Assembly (NCBI GenBank): GCA_963835165.1 | Contig: CAWIGD010000047.1 | Span: forward strand, 1 to 64,000 | Source: VAZQ01 sp963835165 | GTDB lineage: Bacteria; Pseudomonadota; Alphaproteobacteria; Rhizobiales; Xanthobacteraceae | DNA: 64,000 bases | Direction: 5' to 3' | Shown here: piece by piece, positions 16,731 through 26,103 of the stretch | How the letters are laid out: each line of letters begins with the position of its first letter | Numbering within the stretch: position 1 is the first letter of the stretch | The notes under the pieces: model-generated | The model's database searches: none | Told to the model about the DNA's origin: nothing | Seen by the model: only the letters and a program-made list of their open reading frames with translations | Position numbers and translations under genes: made by a program

Positions 16731-18548
16731 GTGGTTGCGGTGGACGAGACGCGCCGTCTGCTCTTGAAAGCGGCGGGTGCCGCTGGCACCGCCGGCGTGC
16801 TGTCCGGCGCTGTCCCGGGCGCCGCGGGCGCGCAGGCGTCCTTGCCAGCCCCCGTGACGGCTGGAACCGGACCCGCCGATCTCATTCTCACCAACGGAAA
16901 GATCATCACCGTCGATGCCGCGTTCACCGTGGCGCAGGCACTTGCCATTGCCGGCGAGCGCATCCTTGCGGTCGGATCGGACGCAGCGATGGCGAGAGTG
17001 AGCGGCCCGACGACGCGCGTCGTCGATCTCAAGGGCAAGGCGGTTATTCCCGGCATCACCGACGGCCACGCCCACATGGACCGCGAGGCCTTGCGCAGCG
17101 TGTTTCCGGCGCTCGGACGCGTTCGTTCGGTCCGCGACATCCAGGACCGCATCGCCGAGCTGGCCCGCGCCAAGCAGCCCGGCGAATGGATCGTCACCAT
17201 GCCGATCGGCGATCCACCCTATTATTTCGACGTGCCCGACATCCTTGCCGAGAAGCGCTGGCCGACGCGGCAGGAACTCGACGCGGCGGCGCCCAACAAT
17301 CCGGTCTTCATCCGCTCCATCTGGGGTTACTGGCGCGGAACCTTTCCGCTCGTATCGTGCGCCAACACCGAGGCACTCAAGCGCGCGGGCATCACCCGCG
17401 ACACGGTCTCGCCGGTAGACACTTTGAAAATCGAGAAGGACGCCAATGGCGATCCCACCGGGGTATTCGTCGAGCGCGAGATGGCGCCGGTTGCCGAGCT
17501 GATCTGGTTTCGCCAGGCGGCGGCATTCACGCCGGCGGATCGGCTGCACGCTTTGCCGCAATCGGCGCGCGCCTACCATGCCTTTGGAACCACCAGCGTG
17601 TTCGAGGGGCACGGCGCCGCGACCGAGTTGCTGCGCACTTACAAGCGAGCCGACCGCGACGGCACGTTGACGATGCGCACCGCACTTGCCTTCAGTCCCA
17701 ACTGGCAGGCGGCGGGCGGAGCGCCTCTCGGGCCCTTCGTGGAGGCCTGGGCGGGTTGGCTGGGCGAACCCGGCTTCGGCAACGACTGGCTCAAGATGAG
17801 CGGCCTCTATGTACACGCCGGTCGCGAGGCCGCCGACGATGTGCGCGCCCGTGCAGCGCCCTACACGGGCTGGGCCGGATTCAATTCCAATCACGGCCTG
17901 CCCCGCGACCAAGCCAAGGAGTTGCTGCTTCATTGTGCGACGAACGACATCCGCGCGGTCATGATCGGGTCCAGCAATCTCGATCTCTACGATGAGGTCG
18001 ATCGGGAAATCCCGCTCAAAGGCCGACGCTGGGTCATCAGTCACATCAGCACGGTCTCGCCGCGCGACATCGAGCGGATCGTGCGCATGGGCCTCGTTCT
18101 CACCACGCACACCAACAACTACCTCTACAAAGGATTGCATGCGCAGGCGCAGCGGCTGCCGCCGGAGCGCCATGGCGAAATCGTGCCGCTGCGCTCACTG
18201 CTCGACGCCGGCGTAAAGGTCTCGCTGGCCACCGACAACGTGCCGGTCTCACCGTTCCTGCCGATCTGGCAAGCGGTCGCACGCAGGAGTTATCAGACCA
18301 AGGAGCAAGTTGCGCCCGGTGAGGCGCTCAGCCGGGCCGATGCGTTGCGCTGTGCCACGGCGAACGGCGCCTATCTCACTTTCGACGAGGACAAGAAAGG
18401 TTCGCTCGAGGTTGGCAAGCTTGCCGATGTTGCGGTCTTGAGCGCCGACCCGCTTGCGACCGAGGAAAGCAGCATCGCCGAGATACGCTCGCTGATGACA
18501 ATGGTCGGCGGACGAATTGTGCATGAAACACCGAATTGGCTCGGTTGA
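16731..18548 (+). CDS. Tat-type exported metal-dependent amidohydrolase (YtcJ-like family)
   Basis: A 605-residue amidohydrolase of the Amidohydro_3 type. The N-terminus has adjacent arginines and a hydrophobic Ala/Gly stretch (ETRRLLLKAAGAAGTAGVL) suggesting Tat export. The hydrolase begins ADLILTNGKIITVDAAF; the metal-binding HxH is in GITDGHAHMD near residue 108; later metal ligands are probably in ELLLHCATND near 400, RRWVISHIS near 437 and VSLATDNVPVS near 503. The start is GTG 16731 (or GTG 16740), 5 bases after the preceding stop, so it is in one operon with the dehydrogenase subunits. It would hydrolyse an amide, lactam, ester or lactone in the periplasm; the substrate is not deducible. 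Confidence 0.88.
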   Translation: MVAVDETRRLLLKAAGAAGTAGVLSGAVPGAAGAQASLPAPVTAGTGPADLILTNGKIITVDAAFTVAQALAIAGERILAVGSDAAMARVSGPTTRVVDLKGKAVIPGITDGHAHMDREALRSVFPALGRVRSVRDIQDRIAELARAKQPGEWIVTMPIGDPPYYFDVPDILAEKRWPTRQELDAAAPNNPVFIRSIWGYWRGTFPLVSCANTEALKRAGITRDTVSPVDTLKIEKDANGDPTGVFVEREMAPVAELIWFRQAAAFTPADRLHALPQSARAYHAFGTTSVFEGHGAATELLRTYKRADRDGTLTMRTALAFSPNWQAAGGAPLGPFVEAWAGWLGEPGFGNDWLKMSGLYVHAGREAADDVRARAAPYTGWAGFNSNHGLPRDQAKELLLHCATNDIRAVMIGSSNLDLYDEVDREIPLKGRRWVISHISTVSPRDIERIVRMGLVLTTHTNNYLYKGLHAQAQRLPPERHGEIVPLRSLLDAGVKVSLATDNVPVSPFLPIWQAVARRSYQTKEQVAPGEALSRADALRCATANGAYLTFDEDKKGSLEVGKLADVAVLSADPLATEESSIAEIRSLMTMVGGRIVHETPNWLG

Positions 18549-18577
18549 TCACGCCACGCGCGGGAGGAGAAACAACA

Positions 18578-20353
18578 ATGGCCACCATGCTCAAGGAAGT
18601 CGATGCGGTCTGCATCGGCGTCGGGTTCACTGGCAGCATTCTTGCCCGCGAACTGACCAAGGCCGGGCTCAAAGTCGTCGGGCTCGAGCGCGGCGCCGAC
18701 CGTTCGACGCGCGAGGATTTCACGCTTCCCTCGGTGCGCGACGATCTCAAATACGCCGTGCGCCAGGAACTGTTCCAAGACACGCAGACGGAGACGGTGA
18801 CGCTGCGGCACTCGCCGTCAGAAACCGCGCTGCCCCTGCGCCGACTCGGCTCGTTCCTGCCTGGCACCGGGCTCGGCGGGGCAGGCGCGCATTGGAACGG
18901 CGTCACTTGGCGCCTGATGCCGTCCGACCACAATCTGCGAAGCCATCTCCAGAATCGCTACGGCCGTGATGCGATTCCGGCCGAGATGACCATCGAGGAC
19001 TACCCGGTCTCCTATGGCGAGCTCGAACCCTATTACGACCGGTTCGAGAAGTTGTGTGGCATTTCCGGCAAGGCCGGCAATCTGCAGGGCCGGATTATCG
19101 CCGGCGGCAACGTGTTCGAGGGCCCGCGTCAGAACGAGTATCCCAACCGGCCGCTGGTCCAGACCATGGCCGGTTCGCTTATGGAACAGACGGCGAAGGA
19201 TTTAGGCTATCACCCATTTCCGGCGCCCTCTGCCAACATGAGCGCCGTCTATACGAATCCGGAGGGCGTCACGCTCGGCGCCTGCGAATATTGCGGGCAC
19301 TGCGAGCGGTTTGGCTGCGAGGCAAATGCCAAGGCTTCGCCGCAGGCTTGCATCTTGCCAGTGTTGCTGCCGGACCCGAAATTCGAGCTGCGTACCTATG
19401 CCTATGTGAAAGAACTGGTCTACGACAAGCAGGCCAAGAAGGTGAGGGCGGTGCGCTATGTCGACACCAGAAGCGGCGAGGAGTTCGAGCAGCCCGCCGG
19501 TCTTGTCATCATGGGCGCGTACGTCTTCAACAACGTGTTGCTGATGCTGACCGCCGGTATCGGCGAGCCCTACGATCATAAGACCGGCAAGGGGGCCATT
19601 GGCAAGAACTACTGCTATCAGATCAGCGGCAACGGCGTGACGGTGTTCTTCGAGAGCAAGGAGATCAATCCGTTCATGGCGGCGGGCGCGCACGGCACCA
19701 ATATCGACGACTTCAACGGCGACAATTTCGACCACGCCGGTCTTGGATTCTTCGGCGGTGCGTGGATTTCAGCCGGCACGACGAACGGCCGGCCGATCCT
19801 GACGCGGCCGGTGCCGCCCGGCACACCGCGCTGGGGTCGCGATTGGAAACGGGCGACCGCCAAATGGTACAATCATGCGTTCGGCATCGGCGCCTCGGGC
19901 TGCAACTATGCGCACCGCGAGAATTTTCTCGACCTCGATCCGACCTACAAGGATGCGCTTGGACGCCCCCTCATCCGCATGAGCTACAATTTCCGCGACA
20001 ACGACTACAAGATGGCGCAGTACCTCGGCGGCGTGCTCGATCGGATCGCAACCGCGATGAAGCCGACGATCAAGGGCAACGTCTCTGTTCGACGGGGCAA
20101 TTACAACGTCGTGCCGTATCAATCGACGCACAATACCGGCGGCACCATGATGGGGGCTGATCCGAAGACCAGCGCAGTCAACCGCTATTGCCAAGCCTGG
20201 GACGCCGATAACCTGTTCGTCATGGGCGCGTCGCTGTTTCCGCAAAATGCGTCCTATAATCCGACCGGTCTCGTGGGAGCACTCGCCTACTGGTCGGCGG
20301 ATGCGATCGTCACGAAGTATCTCAAGAGTCCCGGTCCGCTGATGCACGCATGA
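18578..20353 (+). CDS. GMC-family FAD-dependent dehydrogenase, large subunit, with cysteine cluster
   Basis: A 591-residue GMC oxidoreductase. The FAD-binding Rossmann motif is AVCIGVGFTGS (GxGxxG at residues 14-19), and the FAD-contact loop is GTGLGGAGAHWNG near 110. The C-terminal GMC domain has THNTGGTMMG with the catalytic His and FPQNASYNPTGL with the second catalytic position. A cluster C236-x2-C-x2-C-x4-C (CEYCGHCERFGC) resembles the cysteine motif of FAD-glucose/gluconate/fructose dehydrogenases, some of which bind a 3Fe-4S cluster. It has no own signal peptide and is probably carried out by the Tat-tagged small subunit at 15952. ATG 18578 has GGGAGGAG upstream. A cytochrome c gene follows, the expected electron acceptor. 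Confidence 0.93.
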   Translation: MATMLKEVDAVCIGVGFTGSILARELTKAGLKVVGLERGADRSTREDFTLPSVRDDLKYAVRQELFQDTQTETVTLRHSPSETALPLRRLGSFLPGTGLGGAGAHWNGVTWRLMPSDHNLRSHLQNRYGRDAIPAEMTIEDYPVSYGELEPYYDRFEKLCGISGKAGNLQGRIIAGGNVFEGPRQNEYPNRPLVQTMAGSLMEQTAKDLGYHPFPAPSANMSAVYTNPEGVTLGACEYCGHCERFGCEANAKASPQACILPVLLPDPKFELRTYAYVKELVYDKQAKKVRAVRYVDTRSGEEFEQPAGLVIMGAYVFNNVLLMLTAGIGEPYDHKTGKGAIGKNYCYQISGNGVTVFFESKEINPFMAAGAHGTNIDDFNGDNFDHAGLGFFGGAWISAGTTNGRPILTRPVPPGTPRWGRDWKRATAKWYNHAFGIGASGCNYAHRENFLDLDPTYKDALGRPLIRMSYNFRDNDYKMAQYLGGVLDRIATAMKPTIKGNVSVRRGNYNVVPYQSTHNTGGTMMGADPKTSAVNRYCQAWDADNLFVMGASLFPQNASYNPTGLVGALAYWSADAIVTKYLKSPGPLMHA

Positions 20354-20373
20354 TCGAGATCAAGGGCAGAACG

Positions 20374-20746
20374 ATGCGTCACTCGCTCCCTGGCCTCACC
20401 GCGCGTTTTCCTTGTCTTCCTCGCATTCGCGGCGAGCCCCGCGCCGGCGGCCGATTCCGACCATGGCAAGGTGCTGTACCAGACCTGCGCCGCCTGTCAC
20501 ACCGAACGGCCTGACGCGCTCGGCCCGAGCCTCAAGGGCGTGGTCGGACGCAAGTCGGCCGCCCTCGAGGATTTCCGCTACTCGAACCCGATGAAGCGGG
20601 CGAACCTGGTCTGGGATGAAGTTAATTTGCGCGAGTACATCCAAGACCCGCAGGCCAAGGTGAAGGGCAACCGCATGCCTTACGGCGGGCTCACCGACGG
20701 CAAGGATGTCGATGACATCATCGCCTATCTGAAGGTCCTGCAATAG
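20374..20746 (+). CDS. Class I cytochrome c, with apparent +1 frameshift in the signal peptide
   Basis: The haem motif CAACH (YQTCAACHTER) and a distal Met in NRMPYGGL define a small class I cytochrome c, ending DDIIAYLKVLQ. In the haem-domain frame a good signal peptide core is readable (VFLVFLAFAASPAPAADS), but that frame has a stop at 20351 and no ATG, GTG or TTG before the haem domain except an internal GTG at 20471. An ATG at 20374 (MRHSLPGLTA) lies in the next frame; removing one base from the CGCGCG run around 20400-20405 joins it to the hydrophobic core. Total span is 124 codons plus one base. It is likely electron acceptor for the GMC dehydrogenase immediately upstream. As sequenced, export would fail. 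Confidence 0.8.
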
Positions 20747-20757
20747 GCCTGCCCGCG

Positions 20758-21738
20758 ATGACCCGGGGCGGCGTGCTCTTGCGGTTCGTCGCGGCCCTTG
20801 CTGCGGCCCTTGCTGGCCGTGCTGCCGGCGCGGCGGCGGCGCAAGATTATCCGAGCCGCGCAATCACGCTCGTGGTGCCCTTCGCCGTCGGCAGCGGCAT
20901 CGACCCGACCGCGCGCATCATTGGCGACGCGTTGAGCAGGGCGCTCAAGCAGCCGGTCGTGCTCGACCACAAACCCGGAGCCAACGGCGCGATTGCGGCG
21001 AGCGCGGTCGCGCGTGCGGCACCCGATGGCTACACCATCTTTATGACCACGGTGAGCACGCATTCGGCAAATCCCAATCTGCTGAAAAGCATTCCATACG
21101 ACCCGGTGCGGGATTTCGCTGCGCTGTCGCGGGTTGGAAATCTCCCGTTCATGCTCGTCATCGACCCCAAGATTGGGGCAACGTCGGTGCCGGAATTCAT
21201 CGCCTATGTGAAAGCCAATCCTGGCAAGCTCAGCTACGCCAGCACGAATGCAATCGGTTTGGTCGCGGGCGCGACGCTCAAGCGAATGGCCGACCTCGAT
21301 CTCGTGCACGTGCCGTACCGAAGTTCTCCGCAAGCCATCAACGATGTGATGACCGGCCGTCTGGCGATGATGTTCGTCGACTTCGCGCTCGGTTCGCCGC
21401 AGGCGAAGGCGGGCAATGTCCGCGCCCTTGCGGTCACGACCAAGGAGCGCAGCGCGCTCCTGCCCGACATTCCATCCATGACGGAGTCCGGGCTTCCCTC
21501 GTTCGATCTCATTCCATGGAATGCCATTTTCGCACCGGCCAATACGCCCAAACCGATCGTCCTGCGCCTCAACGCAGAGCTAAGACGGATTATTGCGGAT
21601 CCGACGGTCAAGGAACGGCTGGCGGGCATCGGCTTTGACGCCTTTGCAAGCACGCCCGAGGAACTGGAGACGTTCGTGCGCGAGGATCTCGCCAATTGGA
21701 GCAGGTGGGTCAGGGAGGCGGGTATCGAGCCGGAATAG
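20758..21738 (+). CDS. Bug/TctC-type periplasmic solute receptor
   Basis: A 326-residue extracytoplasmic binding protein of the Bug (tripartite tricarboxylate receptor) family. The signal peptide runs to about AGAAAAQ-DYPSRAIT. Family motifs are ITLVVPFAVGSGIDPTAR (near 38-55), HKPGANGAIAASAVARAAPDGY (in two parts, near 72-95), NPGKLSYAST near 155 and VPYRSSPQAINDVMTGR near 185. Bug proteins bind small carboxylates. It starts 11 bases after the cytochrome c stop, so it may be the last gene of the dehydrogenase cluster and collect its acid product (inference). There are no TctA/TctB membrane partners nearby. Confidence 0.93.
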   Translation: MTRGGVLLRFVAALAAALAGRAAGAAAAQDYPSRAITLVVPFAVGSGIDPTARIIGDALSRALKQPVVLDHKPGANGAIAASAVARAAPDGYTIFMTTVSTHSANPNLLKSIPYDPVRDFAALSRVGNLPFMLVIDPKIGATSVPEFIAYVKANPGKLSYASTNAIGLVAGATLKRMADLDLVHVPYRSSPQAINDVMTGRLAMMFVDFALGSPQAKAGNVRALAVTTKERSALLPDIPSMTESGLPSFDLIPWNAIFAPANTPKPIVLRLNAELRRIIADPTVKERLAGIGFDAFASTPEELETFVREDLANWSRWVREAGIEPE

Positions 21739-21860
21739 GGGCGCCGGTCCGGTGGAAATAGCGCGGGGGATCGTGTAGACACGCCCGCGACCTCCTATAT
21801 GACGCCCGGGGCAGCGGGACCTGACGGTTCCAGGGCGCAGCATTCAAACGTGATGGACCT

Positions 21861-22238
21861 ATGCAAACTGTCATTATCGTGATTCATCTCATGGTGGTTA
21901 CCGCCATGATCGGCGTCGTGCTGTTGCAGAAGTCGGAAGGGGGAGGCCTCGGGATCGGCTCGACCGGCGGATTTCTGTCGAGCCGGGGGACGTCAAATGT
22001 GCTCACCCGCACCACCGCGATCCTAGCCTTCACGTTTTTCGCCACCAGCCTGGTGCTGTCGATCCTGGCGGGTCTGGACCGCAAGCCGCGGTCCATCATC
22101 CAGAACACCGGCGCGCCGGCCCAGCAAGTGCCGGGCGCACCGCTCGGGCAGGGCGGCGGCGGCGTGCTCGACACGCTCCGCCAGCAGGAGCAACCGCCGG
22201 CGGCGCCGTCGGGTCCGCAGGTGCCACGGTCGCAATAG
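21861..22238 (+). CDS. secG: SecG, preprotein translocase subunit
   Basis: A 125-residue SecG, the small membrane subunit of the SecYEG channel. Two hydrophobic helices flank the conserved loop: MQTVIIVIHLMVVTAMIGVVLLQ (residues 1-23), KSEGGGLGIGS then FLSSRGTSNVLTRTTAILAF near 35-55, and the second helix to about residue 68. The tail is Pro/Gln/Gly-rich, as in other alphaproteobacterial SecG. A hairpin terminator follows directly. Confidence 0.94.
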   Translation: MQTVIIVIHLMVVTAMIGVVLLQKSEGGGLGIGSTGGFLSSRGTSNVLTRTTAILAFTFFATSLVLSILAGLDRKPRSIIQNTGAPAQQVPGAPLGQGGGGVLDTLRQQEQPPAAPSGPQVPRSQ

Positions 22239-22246
22239 GCGTCAGG

Positions 22247-22273
22247 GGCCGGGCAAACCGGCCCTTCGCTTTA
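22247..22273 (+). terminator. Hairpin terminator after secG
   Basis: A perfect 7-base-pair stem GGGCCGG (22247-22253) and CCGGCCC (22259-22265) with loop GCAAA, followed by TTCGCTTT. It starts 9 bases after the secG stop. The T tract is interrupted, so efficiency is uncertain. Confidence 0.6.
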
Positions 22274-22443
22274 GGAGCCATGCAGCCCGCGAATGGCCAA
22301 TTGAGAACCGACATCAAGATCTCGACCCAGGCCATTCTGGCTTCATGAGGATTTATCGATATGCGTGCTGCGCATGGGTTTTGTCTCGAAAGCCGAATTA
22401 GGCTCTCGTCGAATCGGCGCGCGCCCGCTAAAGGTTAGGCCCC

Positions 22444-24075
<1,632 letters not shown>

Positions 24076-24179
24076 CGCTGGGCAGGCGAAAGTATTTGCG
24101 GCCAACGTAATGCCGATCCTTCGCATGCGGGCAGCCGGCGGGACGCCCCAATGCCATAGCCGGAATGGGAGCAGCGAAC

Positions 24180-24392
24180 CTACGGTTTCGCGGCCGGGAA
24201 CCGAAACAGCTCGCGATGATCAATCTCGATCACCGCGTCGAGGCCCGCCGAATGCGCTTGTCCCATGCGTTTGAATCCAGCTTCGGTTAGTTCGATCACC
24301 CCGTCAGCACGGACGACAAAATCGTAGCTGGGGTCAAGGGAAAGGCGGTCTGGCATGGCCGAGTTCATGGAGATGAGCGCGATCATCTCCAC
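24180..24392 (-). CDS. Small hypothetical protein
   Basis: A possible 70-residue protein. From the internal ATG the sequence MPDRLSLDPSYDFVVRADG then VIELTEAGFKRMGQAHSAGL reads as a plausible short soluble domain, with a polar/hydrophobic alternation unlike random antisense frames. I know no family for it. GTG 24392 is the longest start; ATG codons at residues 3, 9 and 13 are alternatives and none has a convincing ribosome-binding site. It converges with pyrG and is isolated. It may be a real small gene, a gene remnant, or chance. Confidence 0.3.
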   Translation of the reverse strand: MEMIALISMNSAMPDRLSLDPSYDFVVRADGVIELTEAGFKRMGQAHSAGLDAVIEIDHRELFRFPAAKP

Positions 24393-24899
24393 AAGTACCG
24401 CGCTTCGAGCAACAGCGCGAGCCTTCGATGTCCTTTTGAAGAGCGGGATCGAGGCTGTCCAATGCTCGATATTCTCAGATGATCATCAGCGTCGGTAAAA
24501 AGATAGTCGCCCATGCCCTGGAATAGCCGAGCGGCAACAGCGGGGAACGCCTAAGGAGCGCGCGATAATTTGGTAGGGCGTCGCTTCCGAAATACCTTGG
24601 ATCGACAGGCAGCGCTCGGGAACGGCACGGCCTTTTCCGCTGTGGCGCCTGCTAGCGGCCCGCTTGCGGTGCCCATCGATCCATTGGATCGGTAGTATAG
24701 GGGAGGCTGGTTAACGCGATGTGTGCTGGAGGTCACAAAGTTGTCGATTGTCTGCGGCCGCATTCGCGGCCCGTCGAGGTTCGCCAGTTGATGGCGCGGC
24801 GCCGACGCACTTGCAATGCAAGGTTCCCGGGACGTTCATCGCACCGATCCAACATCTCTCGTCAAATCAACAGATAGGCCAGTGAATTAAGAGGCGACC
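24393..24899. other. Intergenic region, no gene recognised
   Basis: About 500 bases between the small hypothetical gene and the NIPSNAP gene. It reads less GC-rich than its surroundings (for example ATTCTCAGATGATCATCAGC, AAAAAGATAGTCG). No open frame has family features; a 70-codon minus-strand frame near 24551-24763 has a skewed composition and no ribosome-binding site. It may be a degraded insert at the junction between the pyrG backbone and the NIPSNAP-VOC-guaD block. Confidence 0.45.
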
Positions 24900-25229
24900 A
24901 TGATCTACGAACTGAGGATTTACCATTGCGTGACCGGGAGGCTGCCGGCGCTGCTCAAGCGGTTCGAAACCACGACTCTTGGTCTTTGGCAGCGGCACGG
25001 CATCCGGCAAGCTGGATTCTGGACCGTGTTGGTGGGAGAGGGCGGCAATCAGGACCTGCATTATCTCCTAGCTTGGGAATCCCTCGCCGAACGCGAGACC
25101 AAGTGGAACAAATTTGCCAGTGATCCGGACTGGCTGGCCAAACGGACCGAAAGCGAGCGCGATGGACCGATCGTTGCCTCGATCACGAACATGTTCCTGC
25201 AGCCGACGGCGTTCTCGGCGGTGAAGTGA
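24900..25229 (+). CDS. NIPSNAP-family protein
   Basis: A 109-residue dimeric alpha-beta barrel protein of the NIPSNAP family. MIYELRIYHCVTGRLPALLKRFE opens the domain; the second half has LHYLLAWESLAERETKW and FLQPTAFSAVK at the end. Bacterial NIPSNAP proteins often accompany catabolic genes but their chemistry is unknown. The ATG follows a purine-rich stretch (TTAAGAGGCGACC). A VOC gene starts 9 bases after its stop, so the two are co-transcribed. Confidence 0.9.
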   Translation: MIYELRIYHCVTGRLPALLKRFETTTLGLWQRHGIRQAGFWTVLVGEGGNQDLHYLLAWESLAERETKWNKFASDPDWLAKRTESERDGPIVASITNMFLQPTAFSAVK

Positions 25230-25238
25230 AACGGATCG

Positions 25239-26096
25239 ATGCCCCGCGGTCTCGACCATATCGTCCATGCGGTGCGCGATCTCGAAGGTGCGGCCGAGCT
25301 CTATCGTCGGCTCGGCTTCACCGTCGGTGCGCGCAACCGCCATTCGTGGGGTACGCACAATCACCTCGTGCAGCTTCCCGGCTTTTTCATCGAACTGCTC
25401 ACCGTGGTGGAGCCGGAAAAACTTGGCTGCGACGGATTCTCAAAACTGTTCGGGCGATTCAACCAATCTTTCCTGTCGAACCAGGAAGGACTGTCGCTGT
25501 TGATTCTGGAAAGTGGTGATGCCACGGCGGACGCCGCAACTTTCCATTCGGCGGGCGTTGCTGTTTCGGACGTGATGAGGTTCGAGCGCGAGGGCAAACG
25601 GCCTGACGGCGCACCGGTCAAGGTCGCCTTCTCATTGGCGTTCGCCCGTGATGCCGGGGCACCCGCTATCGGCTTTGCCGTGTGCCAGCAGCATTTTCCG
25701 GAGAATTTCTGGAATCCGGCGTTTCAGCAGCATCCCAACACGGCGACGGGGATCGCAGGCCTTGTTCTTGTCGCGGAAAATCCCACCGATCATCACATTT
25801 TCCTCTCCACGTTCACCGGTGTGCGCGACTTGCATGCGACGTCGAGCGGCGTCAGCGCCGCGACCCCGCGGGGCGACATCAAGGTCATGGATCCGGTTGC
25901 CTTTCGCAGTTATTTCGGGACCGACCCGCCCGACATTTCGCAGGGTGCGCGACTGGCCGCCCTGCAATTTCACGTGCGCGACCGCGGCGCGCTGCGGGCG
26001 GCACTGGGCGCCGGTGGTATCGCGTTCTCCGTGCGCATGGACGCGACCATTGTCGCGCCGCAGGCCGCCATGGGCGCGACGCTCGTGTTCGAGTAG
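25239..26096 (+). CDS. VOC/glyoxalase-like family protein
   Basis: A 285-residue protein starting MPRGLDHIVHAVRDLEGAAELY, the beta-alpha-beta start of a VOC module with a metal-type His, followed by YRRLGFTVGARNRHSWGTHNHL. The length and internal spacing fit the Glyoxalase_3 type. A second half from about residue 150 (TGIAGLVLVAENPTDHHIFL) reads as a second module. VOC enzymes include lyases, dioxygenases and epimerases; substrate unknown. It lies between NIPSNAP and guanine deaminase with gaps of 9 and 7 bases, which suggests one catabolic operon. Confidence 0.88.
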   Translation: MPRGLDHIVHAVRDLEGAAELYRRLGFTVGARNRHSWGTHNHLVQLPGFFIELLTVVEPEKLGCDGFSKLFGRFNQSFLSNQEGLSLLILESGDATADAATFHSAGVAVSDVMRFEREGKRPDGAPVKVAFSLAFARDAGAPAIGFAVCQQHFPENFWNPAFQQHPNTATGIAGLVLVAENPTDHHIFLSTFTGVRDLHATSSGVSAATPRGDIKVMDPVAFRSYFGTDPPDISQGARLAALQFHVRDRGALRAALGAGGIAFSVRMDATIVAPQAAMGATLVFE

Positions 26097-26103
26097 CCAG
26101 CCG

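Noticed and set aside
24551..24763. A 70-codon minus-strand frame
   Set aside because: No ribosome-binding site, skewed composition, no motif; not strong enough to list.
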